Positions 1 to 7,670 of a stretch of DNA of 38,605 bases are shown here, piece by piece. Numbering within the stretch: position 1 is the first letter of the stretch; every line of letters begins with the position of its first letter. Where the stretch lies: assembly GCA_904387055.1 (NCBI GenBank), contig CAJFKV010000016.1, positions 1 through 38,605 of the forward strand, in the 5' to 3' direction. This DNA comes from Candidatus Heteroruminococcus faecigallinarum (GTDB lineage Bacteria > Bacillota > Clostridia > Oscillospirales > Ruminococcaceae). The notes beneath the pieces are model-generated. The model saw nothing but the letters and a program-made list of their open reading frames with translations, ran no database searches and was not told the DNA's origin. Made by a program: the position numbers and the translations under genes.

Positions 1-264
1 CAGCGGTTCCGTCTTCCGGAGATCGTGTCCTACGTCGTGGGCGGCGTGGCGGCCGTCCTGGTGAACGGGCCGGTTGCGGTGCTGCTGCTCTTCCCGCTGC
101 TGGGGCCGGCGATGGGGAGCGCGGCCCTCCTGGCCTTGATTCCGGTTCTTTCGCTGGTAGCAGGGATCAACGTGGCCCTGGCGGTGGTGATCTACCGGCT
201 GCTGCCCCGGTCGATCCGCCGGAAAGGGAAGGTGTACAACGATGCCCAACGGGATAACCACTAG
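1..264 (+). CDS. cblT: Alpha-ribazole transporter CblT, C-terminal part (cut by window edge)
   Basis: The frame is open from base 1 and ends with TAG at 262-264, giving the last 87 residues of a very hydrophobic protein. At least two long membrane helices are visible, followed by a short basic tail, as in ECF-type substrate-binding (S) components. The stop overlaps the start of the CblS-like gene by 23 bases, so the two are translationally coupled. In Listeria and Geobacillus CblT imports alpha-ribazole for CblS, and the identification here rests mainly on that pairing. The fragment alone could belong to another small S component. A GTG at 25 could act as an internal start but is probably not the real one. 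Confidence 0.55.
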   Translation, partial: QRFRLPEIVSYVVGGVAAVLVNGPVAVLLLFPLLGPAMGSAALLALIPVLSLVAGINVALAVVIYRLLPRSIRRKGKVYNDAQRDNH

Positions 265-988
265 TCGTCATCGGGACCTGACCCTCACCCGCCTGCCCCA
301 GGGGACGCTGGTGGTGGCCTGCGACAGCTGCGGCAGCATCGGCCAGAAGCCGGCAGACGCCCTCCAGGTACCTGCCTACTACTGCGGCCGGTTTACCGCC
401 CGGGTGGCGCTGATGGAGGTGCTGGCCTTCGGCGCCAGGCCGGTGACGGTGGCCAATGCCGTCTCCTGCGAAATGGAGCCCACAGGCCGGGAGATCATCC
501 GGGGGGTACAGGAGGAGCTGGCCGCCGCCGGCGTGGATCAGGTGGCCCTTACCGGCTCCACCGAGGAAAATTTCCCTTCCCAGATGACCGCCCTGGGCAT
601 CACGGTGGTGGGGTACCGCCCCGGGGAGGGAAGCTGGCTTCCTTCCCGGGAAGGGGACCTGGTGTATGCGGTGGGAAGGCCCAAGGTGGGCGGCGAAATC
701 GACCTGGATCGGGACAAGGAGATTGTTTCCTACGAGGAGATATTCCGCCTGCGCCAGCTTGCGGGGGTGCGGGAGGTGATCCCGGTGGGGTCCAAGGGGA
801 TCCGGTACGAGGCGGAGAATGCCGCCTGGTACAACGGCCTCGTCTTCACCCCGCTGGACCCGCCGCCTTTGGAGCTGGAGAAATCCGCCGGGCCTGCCAC
901 CTGTCTGATCGCTCTGGTTGATTCCGGCTGCCGGGCGGATTTGGAGGCGCTTCCCAAGGCGACACTGGTGGGTGCCTTCCGCCGGTAG
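242..988 (+). CDS. cblS: Alpha-ribazole kinase CblS (AIR-synthase/PurM-like fold)
   Basis: This 248-residue protein resembles the N-terminal ATP-binding half of the PurM/ThiL superfamily. It has a VACDSCGSIGQKPAD segment near residue 28, then GRFTARVALMEVLAFGA, a METPG-like turn (EMEPTGREII) and TGSTEENFPSQ. These are the features of CblS, which phosphorylates alpha-ribazole to alpha-ribazole phosphate so that the lower ligand of cobalamin can be made without CobT. The ATG at 242 follows GGGAAGGTG at good distance and lies inside the end of the preceding transporter frame. The partner gene supports a salvage role. The family assignment is from remembered motifs, not a search; another AIR-synthase-related protein is the main alternative. 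Confidence 0.7.
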   Translation: MPNGITTSRHRDLTLTRLPQGTLVVACDSCGSIGQKPADALQVPAYYCGRFTARVALMEVLAFGARPVTVANAVSCEMEPTGREIIRGVQEELAAAGVDQVALTGSTEENFPSQMTALGITVVGYRPGEGSWLPSREGDLVYAVGRPKVGGEIDLDRDKEIVSYEEIFRLRQLAGVREVIPVGSKGIRYEAENAAWYNGLVFTPLDPPPLELEKSAGPATCLIALVDSGCRADLEALPKATLVGAFRR

Positions 989-1040
989 GAGGCCATGTGT
1001 TAGCCGCCGGGGAAAATTCGACGGAAATGGAAAAAAAGAC

Positions 1041-1069
1041 TTGACATAGGTCCCTCCCCCTGGTATAAT
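1041..1069 (+). promoter_or_regulatory. Sigma-70/A promoter of the tRNA-Ala gene
   Basis: TTGACA (1041-1046) and TATAAT (1064-1069) are separated by 17 bases, and a TGG just before the -10 box makes it an extended -10 promoter. Both hexamers match consensus exactly. Transcription would begin about 75 bases before the tRNA. Confidence 0.9.
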
Positions 1070-1148
1070 AGCTATCGTTGACTGCAGGAGATCCGGAAGG
1101 ATCTGGCAGCCAGCAAAGGACAAGGAGTCCATCCTGTCCCGATGCCGT

Positions 1149-1224
<76 letters not shown>

Positions 1225-1250
1225 TAAGGAAATGGACCATGTTCCATTTA

Positions 1251-1280
1251 AAAAGCCCGGTTTTTTAGCCGGGCTTTTTT
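1251..1280 (+). terminator. Rho-independent terminator after tRNA-Ala
   Basis: The stem AAGCCCGG/CCGGGCTT, with a T-rich loop, is followed by a run of T. It ends the tRNA transcript. The rest of the stretch to base 1537 shows no convincing gene; a TTGACA at 1290 may belong to a weak promoter for the DUF3786 gene. Confidence 0.9.
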
Positions 1281-1537
1281 CATATCGGTTTGACATTCCT
1301 TTTTATATGCAAAAGGATACGCTCGATCTGCCTGACCGGCCGCAGGTGCCATTGGGATGGCCCACTGTCTTCTTTTGTGGAGGCAGCGCCCGTAACTGAC
1401 CGCCTCTACCACAGGAAGGAGGATGGCGCCTCGTACATCCCGGTCGATTTGTCTGGGGTTCCCATAGGGAATTGATCGGGGTCCCGCGATTGTCAAGAAT
1501 GGAATGGATCAAGTATCCTGGGAAGGAGGGTTCAGCA

Positions 1538-2191
1538 TTGGTCTCCAATTATGAAACCATGAAACGGAAGATGAGAAAAGTGTTTCTGTCCTATGACCAG
1601 GAAGAGCTCGTCAGGCGCTTTGCCTTGTGCGAAGAAGGGAACTTTCTTCAGTTCCCCTTTATGGGCGGTCGATGCCGGATTGACCGGGTGCAGGGAACGG
1701 TGGAATGCAGCGACACCATGGAGGAAATCTTCCACGAGGCCGATTATAATGAGGCCATGACCGTTTATGATCTTCTTTGCTGGTCTCGGCCGGGGGCTGT
1801 TCCGGCTGGCCGATATGTCAATATGGAGAGCTTGTCTCCAATAGGAAGGTCGCCGGTAGAAAGTACCTCTCGCTTTTTTGAAGAAGAGGCGGTGTTGTTT
1901 GATCATCGGGCGCAGCAGCTGCAGGAGGCGCTTGCTGCCATGGGAGGGATTCTCGGCGGCAAGGGGGATGCAGCTGCAGAGATATCGGTCTTTCAGGAGC
2001 TGAGGGTTCTTTTCCGCTTTTGGAACTCCGACGAGGATTTTCCACCGGAGATACAGTTCCTTTGGGATCAGAATGTATTGTCCTATATGCACTACGAAAC
2101 GGTATGGTTTGCCAACCATGCCTTCGTTGACCGGCTGCGGCGATTGATGGACCGCTTGCCGATTCAGGATGCCGGTGCCGACCGGCATTGA
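1538..2191 (+). CDS. DUF3786 domain protein
   Basis: This soluble 217-residue protein has no signal peptide. I chose the TTG start at 1538 because AAGGAGGG lies seven bases upstream; longer starts at 1472 and 1502 have no comparable site. The middle segment, with a YDLLCW helix and a GRYVNMESL turn, and the C-terminal stretch with FPPEIQFLWDQN and YMHYETVWF resemble the DUF3786 family of anaerobes as I remember it. The biochemical role of that family is unknown to me. The gene stands alone between two terminators. Confidence 0.65.
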   Translation: MVSNYETMKRKMRKVFLSYDQEELVRRFALCEEGNFLQFPFMGGRCRIDRVQGTVECSDTMEEIFHEADYNEAMTVYDLLCWSRPGAVPAGRYVNMESLSPIGRSPVESTSRFFEEEAVLFDHRAQQLQEALAAMGGILGGKGDAAAEISVFQELRVLFRFWNSDEDFPPEIQFLWDQNVLSYMHYETVWFANHAFVDRLRRLMDRLPIQDAGADRH

Positions 2192-2197
2192 TGGAAA

Positions 2198-2235
2198 CTG
2201 CAAAAAGGTCCGCCTTCCGGCGGACCTTTTTGCAG
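2198..2235 (+). terminator. Strong symmetrical terminator after the DUF3786 gene
   Basis: A perfect 17-bp stem with the 4-base loop TTCC carries A-rich and T-rich flanks inside the stem (CAAAAAGG / CCTTTTTG). It could stop transcription from both sides. Confidence 0.9.
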
Positions 2236-2375
2236 TCTGCTTGGAAGTAAAAACCCATCGGTAATTAGTCGCTAACGAATCCCTTCTTCTCATGGAGAAA
2301 ATGCCTGTGGTACAATTCCTCTCAAGAGATTCATCTGGTTTTTCTGCGGTCCAAAAAAGTTTACAAATACAAGTC

Positions 2376-2406
2376 TTTACTTAGAGTGAACTCTAAGTAT
2401 TACAAT
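2376..2406 (+). promoter_or_regulatory. MerR-type promoter with perfect operator, no adjacent regulator
   Basis: A TTTACT -35 and TACAAT -10 box are separated by 19 bases, the overlong spacing typical of promoters activated by MerR-family proteins. The spacer is filled by the operator, a perfect inverted repeat ACTTAGAGT-GA-ACTCTAAGT (2379-2398). Such operators usually drive the regulator gene itself or its neighbour. The first gene downstream is a lipoprotein 120 bases away, and no MerR-like gene is in the window. The surrounding 2236-2410 is more AT-rich than its neighbours. Confidence 0.75.
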
Positions 2407-2524
2407 GGAAAAGAATCGGGGGCCCGTCCCGCGAGAAGGAGGGTTTCCGGAGGCAGCCCCGGTTTTTGGAGGGTAGTTCCGGTTTTGCCTTCCATTCCAG
2501 TCTTTGATGGAAGGAGTTTCGGCC

Positions 2525-3487
2525 ATGAAGAAACGATTGCTTGCCCTGTTCCTCCTGTGTGCCCTTGTGACAGCAGGCTGCGGAAGGGAAACGGTTCCAG
2601 CCTCCCAGGGGGAAGAACCCCTACCCTCTTCCAGCCAGGGGGAGGCCCTCCGAGAGGAGACGGCGCCGCCTTCCGCACAGGAGCCGGACCAGGAGCCGCC
2701 CGCCCAGCCGACAGATGCCGTACCGGAAACGGGGGAGCTCCATCCCTATTTGCAGGAACTGGTGGACAAGGTGGTGGACCAGATTGCCGTGCCGGGGATG
2801 AGCGATTATGAGAAGGCCAAGGCGGCCTTCGATTACATGATCGAGAACACCTACCTGGATGAGCCCATCGGCCTGGAGCTGTGGAGGGTTCACGGAGGAG
2901 GGGAGGAGCCCATCTCCTACCTGGAACAGCGGGCGCTCAGCCCTCTCCGCTTTGGGGTCGGCATGTGCGAGGACTATGCCGCCGCCCTCACGCTGATTCT
3001 GCGGGGGATGGGGCTTCAAGCCCAGTATGTCCCCGGCCTCACCTACTCGGTAGAGGGGAACCTGGTCGACCACGCCTGGACGGCGGTGGAGATCGATGGC
3101 ACCTGGTACCACCTGGACAGCCAGCTGGAGGACAACGTGTCCCGCCATGGGACGGTGCGGTACCGGTACTTCCTGCGGGGGGACGGAACCCTATCCGCTT
3201 CCCACCGGTGGGGGCAAAACCTGCTGGATTCCGGTCTTCTCGACGAGGAGCAGGCCGCCCAGCTGGCGGACGGGTATCTGACGCCCGCCTGCCCGCAGGA
3301 TTATCCCACCCCGGAGCGTCTCCTGTTTGAGGAGCCGCCTGCTCCCGATCTGGAGGCCCTCCGCCGGGAAGCGGCGGAGGAGCTAGCCGCCTACGAGGCG
3401 GAGAACGGCCCCTTGGCGCCTATGGAGCTGAACACGACCCCGCCGGTTTTCGGGCTGGAGGGATTCGGCCCGGCGAACGAAGGATGA
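2525..3487 (+). CDS. Transglutaminase-like lipoprotein
   Basis: This 320-residue exported protein begins with MKKRLL and a hydrophobic signal ending in the lipobox LVTAGC, so it should be lipid-anchored outside the membrane. A linker rich in Ser, Glu, Pro and Gln to about residue 75 is followed by a transglutaminase/protease-like domain. GMCEDYA supplies the cysteine, DHAWTAVEI the histidine and WYHLD the aspartate of the Cys-His-Asp triad. Such domains act as peptidases or crosslinkers at the cell surface; the substrate is not predictable. The ATG at 2525 follows GGAAGGAG. The gene lies downstream of a MerR-type promoter and 20 bases before a broken lipoprotein gene. Confidence 0.85.
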   Translation: MKKRLLALFLLCALVTAGCGRETVPASQGEEPLPSSSQGEALREETAPPSAQEPDQEPPAQPTDAVPETGELHPYLQELVDKVVDQIAVPGMSDYEKAKAAFDYMIENTYLDEPIGLELWRVHGGGEEPISYLEQRALSPLRFGVGMCEDYAAALTLILRGMGLQAQYVPGLTYSVEGNLVDHAWTAVEIDGTWYHLDSQLEDNVSRHGTVRYRYFLRGDGTLSASHRWGQNLLDSGLLDEEQAAQLADGYLTPACPQDYPTPERLLFEEPPAPDLEALRREAAEELAAYEAENGPLAPMELNTTPPVFGLEGFGPANEG

Positions 3488-3510
3488 TGGATGAGAAAGG
3501 ATGAATGGAT

Positions 3511-3768
3511 ATGAAACGTTGGATCGCGCTGCTTTTGGCTGGGATGCTGACCTTGACCGCCTGTTCCGGTGGGACGACGGCAACCCCTTCCAGTGGGGAA
3601 CCGGAGGCTCCCCCTTCGTCTGCGGCGGAAGCCGCCCCTTCCTCCCAGGAAGGCGCTTCGGAGGAGGCGCCGCCGGAGGAGGAACTGGCGGTGGACAAGT
3701 GCTGGAGAGCTACGAAAAACAGAAGCGCTTTATCACCGACGCGGGTCATGAGATCAAGACCCCGGTAA
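3511..3768 (+). pseudogene. Truncated lipoprotein, 5' part of a chimeric locus
   Basis: The frame opens with MKRWIALLLAGM, a signal peptide ending in the lipobox LTAC, then a Ser/Pro/Glu/Ala linker like the other lipoproteins in this window. After about residue 60 (base 3695) the character changes abruptly to a basic, unrelated tail that stops at 3768. That tail is an out-of-frame reading of histidine kinase sequence. The most economical explanation is a deletion that removed the globular part of this lipoprotein and whatever lay beyond it. Starts at 3505 and 3511 are both possible, with AAAGG at 3496-3500. Confidence 0.75.
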
Positions 3769-4409
3769 CCATCATCGATGCGGACGCGGAGGTGCTGGCC
3801 ATGGATCTGGGGGAAAACGAGTGGCTGCGGGACATTCAGGTCCAGACCAAGCGCCTGGCTGCCCTTACCAAGGATCTGGTCTTTCTGTCCCGGATGGAGG
3901 AGGACCGGCCGCAGCTGGAGAAGATCGCCTTTCCCTTCTCGGACCTGGTGAGCGAGACGGCTCAGTCCTTCCAAGGGCTGGCCAAGGCGCAGAACAAAAC
4001 GGTCCAGCTGTCCATCCAGCCGATGATTACCCTGGTGGGGGAGGAGAAAAGCCTTCGCCAGCTGGTCTCCATTCTGTTGGACAACGCCCTCAAATACTCC
4101 AAGGAGGGGGGCTGGATCCGCCTTTCCCTGGAGCGCCAGCGGAAGACCGTCTTCCTCACGGTGGAGAACTCCACCGACGCGCCCCTTCCCCAGCGGCTGG
4201 AGGATCTCTTCGAGCGGTTCTACCGGGGCGACAGTTCCCGCAATTCCCAAACAGGGGGGTACGGCCTGGGCCTTTCCATCGCCAAGGCGATTGTGGAGAC
4301 CCACGGAGGGCGGATTGGCGCCTCCCGGGAGGGGGCGGACCATCTGCGGATCCAGGTGCAGCTGCCCGCCGGCCCCTCGGAGCGGGAAGAGCGGCAGCAG
4401 GAGGAATAA
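3699..4409 (+). pseudogene. Sensor histidine kinase, C-terminal half only
   Basis: From about base 3699 this frame encodes kinase sequence. It has a dimerisation/phosphoacceptor helix with the histidine in GHEIKTP, then an HATPase domain with the N-box LLDNALKYS and the G-box GGYGLGLSIAKAIVE. The membrane sensor part expected upstream is missing, and no response regulator lies nearby. Upstream, the same frame continues to an ATG at 3501, but that stretch is an out-of-frame reading of the lipoprotein. A GTG at 3699 could start a soluble kinase core, with only a weak ribosome site. Deletion remnant is my preferred reading; an assembly join is the other possibility. Confidence 0.8.
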
Positions 4410-4424
4410 GGAAAACGACAACAA

Positions 4425-4459
4425 AAAGGCACGGCCCTCGCGAGAGGGACCGTGCCTTT
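4425..4459 (-). terminator. Terminator between the kinase fragment and rubrerythrin
   Basis: The stem AAAGGCACGG/CCGTGCCTTT, extended by CCTC/GAGG around the loop GCGA, sits between convergent genes. On the minus strand it is followed by TTTTTG, so it best serves the rubrerythrin transcript, but it can work both ways. Confidence 0.85.
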
Positions 4460-4503
4460 CCTACATATGATCGATCAAAAGCAGTGATACCGCTGCCGCC
4501 GGC

Positions 4504-5052
4504 TTACTTGCCGAAGTACCGGTTCAGCATCCCCTGGAAGGCGCAGCCATGGCGGGCCTCGTCCTTGGCCATCTCATGAACGGTGTCGTGGATGGCATCC
4601 AGGCCCAGCTCCTTGGCACGGGCAGCCAGCTTCTTCTTGCCGTCGCAGGCACCGTTCTCGGCGTCAACCCGCAGCTGGAGGTTCTTCTTGGTGTCGGCGC
4701 AGACCACCTCGCCCAGCAGCTCGGCGAACTTGGCAGCATGCTCGGCCTCTTCCCAGGCAGCCTTCTCGTAGTACAGGCCGATCTCGGGATAGCCCTCCCG
4801 GTGAGCCTGGCGGGCCATGGCCAGATACATGCCAACCTCGGTGCACTCGCCGGTGAAGTTCATTCTCAGGCCCTCAACGATCTCAGGGTCCACACCCTCG
4901 GCCACGCCGATCCGATGCTCGTCCGCCCAGGAAAGACCGGCAGCGGTCTGCTCAACAAACTTAGAAGCAGGAGCCTTGCACTGGGGGCAGGAAACAGGGG
5001 GCTCGGTGCCTTCGTACACATATCCACAGATAGAGCAAACAAACTTTTTCAT
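4504..5052 (-). CDS. rbr: Reverse rubrerythrin (rubredoxin domain first)
   Basis: This 182-residue non-haem iron protein reduces hydrogen peroxide in anaerobes. An N-terminal rubredoxin domain with CSICGYVY and CPQC comes first. A four-helix di-iron domain follows, with iron-binding Glu/His in [21 protein letters not shown] and DEARHG. Classical rubrerythrin has the opposite order, so this is the reverse type known from Clostridium, which takes electrons from NADH through partner proteins. The ATG at 5052 follows AAAGGAG at nine bases. It is monocistronic, with its own promoter and terminator. Confidence 0.93.
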   Translation of the reverse strand: MKKFVCSICGYVYEGTEPPVSCPQCKAPASKFVEQTAAGLSWADEHRIGVAEGVDPEIVEGLRMNFTGECTEVGMYLAMARQAHREGYPEIGLYYEKAAWEEAEHAAKFAELLGEVVCADTKKNLQLRVDAENGACDGKKKLAARAKELGLDAIHDTVHEMAKDEARHGCAFQGMLNRYFGK

Positions 5053-5101
5053 CGCGTTATTCTCCTTTACCACATTGAGAGTTGGTTTTCACCACGTCTA
5101 A

Positions 5102-5130
5102 AGGATACCACAGAAGTATATTTATTGCAA
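5102..5130 (-). promoter_or_regulatory. Promoter of rubrerythrin with a possible operator
   Basis: On the minus strand TTGCAA (5125-5130) and TATCCT (5102-5107) are 17 bases apart. An inverted repeat TTATTG/CAATAA (5122-5127 and 5139-5144) covers the -35 region and could bind a redox-responsive repressor. It is not a clear PerR or Rex box. Confidence 0.6.
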
Positions 5131-5242
5131 GTAATTTTCAATAAATAATTCGACAAAAATTCGGTGCATAAAAAGGCTTTTTTCTCCAATACTAACGGCA
5201 CAGGCCGATGGGCCTAGAAAATAATTGACGAGGTGAAATCTT

Positions 5243-5377
5243 ATGTCTAAAAAGCCGGTGAAAGACGGCAGAACTCCTGCAGGCGATCCTGTTGCCGAGG
5301 AGAAGTCCTCCAAGAGCGGAAAGAATCCCGGCACCGATTGCCAGGGCCGGGATTCGATGACCGACTGTGGACGATAA
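5243..5377 (+). CDS. Small 44-residue hydrophilic protein of unknown function
   Basis: The ATG at 5243 follows GAGGTG at seven bases and is read for 44 codons to TAA, then immediately meets a strong terminator. The product is very polar. It is lysine-rich at the start (MSKKPVKDG), has a Glu/Lys/Ser middle, and carries two cysteines near the end (TDCQG and TDCGR). It has no signal peptide or membrane helix. Ribosome site, compact frame and terminator together argue for a real gene or a short regulatory RNA with a leader frame. I do not recognise the family and found no clear promoter. Confidence 0.55.
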   Translation: MSKKPVKDGRTPAGDPVAEEKSSKSGKNPGTDCQGRDSMTDCGR

Positions 5378-5382
5378 CCCCC

Positions 5383-5405
5383 AGCCCCCGGAAGGGGGCT
5401 TTTTT
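5383..5405 (+). terminator. Terminator after the 44-residue gene
   Basis: AGCCCCC-GGAA-GGGGGCT is followed by six T. The T-run also contains the stop codon of the convergent reductase gene. Confidence 0.9.
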
Positions 5406-5940
5406 ATTGGCGGGGGGAGTAGGTGCACAGCAGAACGCCATTCTCCTGGCGGCAGGCTTCCAGATGGAGAAGGGAAGGGGGAAACTGGCCGGAAAAGAGG
5501 GGAATTCCCTCCCCCTGCAGGCAAGGGAGAATGGTCAGCTGGTACCGGTCGATGAGCCCGGCCCTGGCCAGCTGGCCTGCAAGGCTGGCGCCGCCGCAAA
5601 TCCAGATGACCCCGCCTGCTTCCCGGCGAAGGCGCTCCACAACCGCCGCCGGAGATTCCGCGGTGAACTGCAGCTCCCGACTGCCGGGAAGGGGGCGGTG
5701 GGTAAAGACGATGGTTGTCCGGCCGGGATAGGGCCACCGGTCCGGGGAAAGCTGGGAGACAAGCTGATCGTAGGTTGTACGGCCCATCAGGATGGTGTCC
5801 ACCTGACGGAAAAAGTCATCGTAACCCAGGTCCCCCGGGTAGTGGGGATCCTCCCCCGCCAGCCAGTCCACCTCGCCGTCCGGGCCGGCCAGGTATCCGT
5901 CCAGGCTGATGGCCAGGTAAAGGACGACCGGTCTTGCCAT
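5404..5940 (-). CDS. RibD C-terminal / dihydrofolate reductase-like protein (YyaP type)
   Basis: This 178-residue cytoplasmic protein starts ARPVVLYLAISLDGYLAGPDG, the usual opening of the RibD_C/DHFR-like family. LMGRTTYDQL, a TTIVFTHR strand, VIWICGGASLA (the nucleotide-binding glycine turn) and LTILPCLQGEGIPLF follow. Relatives bind NADPH and reduce pteridine or pyrimidine-like substrates; the substrate here is unknown. The ATG at 5940 has GGAGG at seven bases. It is the last gene of the minus-strand cluster that begins with the YdcF-like gene, 47 bases after a lipoprotein gene. Confidence 0.85.
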   Translation of the reverse strand: MARPVVLYLAISLDGYLAGPDGEVDWLAGEDPHYPGDLGYDDFFRQVDTILMGRTTYDQLVSQLSPDRWPYPGRTTIVFTHRPLPGSRELQFTAESPAAVVERLRREAGGVIWICGGASLAGQLARAGLIDRYQLTILPCLQGEGIPLFSGQFPPSLLHLEACRQENGVLLCTYSPRQ

Positions 5941-5987
5941 AGCAATTCCTCCTTCCATTGCATGGGGTGAAAGGGAAAGCGCCAGCC

Positions 5988-6608
5988 CTATACACGGATC
6001 GAGTCCAGCACCTGTTCCAGCTCCTCCCGCTGGGTGGCAATGCCGATGCCGCGAGCCGGATAGAAGGTGAGGACCACCATCCGGTCGTCCAGGGAGATAC
6101 AGTAGACGATCTGGTTTTCAAAGCCGGTCATCCCGCCGGCTGTGACCTCCTCCTGGAGGAAATAGGCTTTTGCGGGGAAACCGCCGAACGTACCCTCATC
6201 CACCCGTTCGGCGCCGGCGTAGACTTGGTCATAGGAAGCAAAGAGATCCCCCTCTCCGGCGATAGGATCGACAGCGGCGATCTCCAGGATCCTTCTGCCA
6301 TCCTGGACGTTTCCTTCGTAGATCGTATCCCCCTCTGCCACCCAGTCCTCCGGCAGGGAGAGGAAAAAGCCTCCCAGATCGATCTCTCCTGGAAGCGGGC
6401 CGGAAACAGCGGCAATGCTCTCCTCCGAGAAAGCCCCCTCCGCTTCGGAGGAAGCGCCTTCCGGCAGACCAGAAGCGGGAGCCTCCATTTCTTCCTGAGC
6501 CGCCGGGGAGCACGGGTCCCGGTTGGCAGGGACCCGGACATTTGCCTGGGAGGAACAGGCGGCAAGGCAGAGACAGCAGCAGGCTGCCGCCAGCAACCTC
6601 TTGGACAT
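5988..6608 (-). CDS. Lipoprotein with a small C-terminal globular domain
   Basis: This 206-residue protein has a short signal peptide with lipobox CLAAC, then a linker rich in Ala, Glu, Ser and Pro to about residue 70. The folded part starts DLGGFFLSLPEDW and ends in a helix EELEQVLDSI. The SLPEDW start, a central Gly-rich strand and a final Leu-rich helix recall the PsbP/DUF1795-like proteins, but I cannot name the family. The lipoprotein on the other side of msrAB has the same layout, so the two may be diverged copies. The ATG at 6608 follows AAAGGAGAG. It starts 14 bases after msrAB ends. Confidence 0.75.
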   Translation of the reverse strand: MSKRLLAAACCCLCLAACSSQANVRVPANRDPCSPAAQEEMEAPASGLPEGASSEAEGAFSEESIAAVSGPLPGEIDLGGFFLSLPEDWVAEGDTIYEGNVQDGRRILEIAAVDPIAGEGDLFASYDQVYAGAERVDEGTFGGFPAKAYFLQEEVTAGGMTGFENQIVYCISLDDRMVVLTFYPARGIGIATQREELEQVLDSIRV

Positions 6609-6622
6609 GGGAATCTCTCCTT

Positions 6623-7612
6623 TCAGTGCGTCTGGTTTTGGGTCGTCCCGGCTCGGCCCTCCACCAGGGGAAGCAGGTCGCCGTAGCCGGCATCCTCCAT
6701 CTCTTCCCGGGGGATAAAGCGCAGTGCGGCGCTGTTGATGCAGTAGCGCCGTCCGCCCAGCTCCTTTGGCCCATCGGCAAACAGATGGCCCAGGTGGGCG
6801 TGGGAGTGGGCGGCCAGCACCTCGGTGCGCACCATGCCGTGGCTGCGGTCGGTACGCTCCTCCACCAGGGCGGCGTCCAGGGGACGGGAAAAGCTGGGCC
6901 AGCCGCAGCTGCTGGGAAACTTGTGGGCCGAGAGGAAGAGGGGCCGGCCGGTGGTGACGTCTACATAGATCCCCGGCCGCTCCTCCTCCCAATAGGGGTT
7001 GCGGAAGGGAGGCTCGGTGCCCTGCTCCTGGGTAACGGCGTACTGCTGGGGAGTCAGGCGGCGGGCAAGCTCCTCCCGGGAGGGAAGGGGCCAGCGCTCG
7101 TCCGGGGTGGGTTTTGCCTGCCGGGCCTGGTCAAACAAGCCGGGATCCAGGTGGCAGTACCCGTTGGGGTTCTTCACAAGGTACCGCTGGTGGTACTCCT
7201 CCGCCGGGTAGAAATTGCCTAGAGGCAGCACCTCCACCGCCAGCGGCCGGTCGTGATGGGCCTGTTCCCGCTCCAGAGCCTGGAGGGCCACCGCCCGGTC
7301 GGCGGGGTCGGTGTAGTAGATGCCGGTGCGGTACTGGATGCCCTGGTCGTGCCCCTGCCGGTTGACCGAGGTGGGATCGATGGAGGCCAGGTAGAGGCGC
7401 AGCAGGAAGGGGAGGGGGGCCTTCCGGGGTTCGTAGATCACCTGGACCGTCTCGGCAAAGCCGGCCGTCCCGGTACAGACCTCCTCATAGGTGGGGGCCG
7501 GCCCCTGGCCGTTGGCGTATCCCACCTGGGTGGCGGTTACGCCGTTTATCAGGGAGAAATACCGCTCCACGCCCCAAAAACAGCCTCCCGCCAGATAGAT
7601 TTCTTTTTTCAT
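6623..7612 (-). CDS. msrAB: Bifunctional methionine sulfoxide reductase MsrA-MsrB
   Basis: The 329-residue fusion repairs both diastereomers of methionine sulfoxide. The MsrA half (residues about 1-160) has AGGCFWGVE with the catalytic cysteine and YHQRYL. The MsrB half (about 180-310) has CGWPSF, HAHLGHLFADGP and the catalytic cysteine in RYCINSAALRFIP. The zinc-binding CxxC pairs of many MsrB proteins are not visible. There is no signal peptide, so it acts in the cytoplasm. The start at 7612 has AAAGGA ten bases upstream; an ATG at 7633 is possible. It sits between two lipoprotein genes in one minus-strand cluster. Confidence 0.93.
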   Translation of the reverse strand: MKKEIYLAGGCFWGVERYFSLINGVTATQVGYANGQGPAPTYEEVCTGTAGFAETVQVIYEPRKAPLPFLLRLYLASIDPTSVNRQGHDQGIQYRTGIYYTDPADRAVALQALEREQAHHDRPLAVEVLPLGNFYPAEEYHQRYLVKNPNGYCHLDPGLFDQARQAKPTPDERWPLPSREELARRLTPQQYAVTQEQGTEPPFRNPYWEEERPGIYVDVTTGRPLFLSAHKFPSSCGWPSFSRPLDAALVEERTDRSHGMVRTEVLAAHSHAHLGHLFADGPKELGGRRYCINSAALRFIPREEMEDAGYGDLLPLVEGRAGTTQNQTH

Positions 7613-7670
7613 ATGGCGCACATCCTTTCGCATGTTTCTTTCCCGAAACGGATGGGATCGGCAAAACAGG

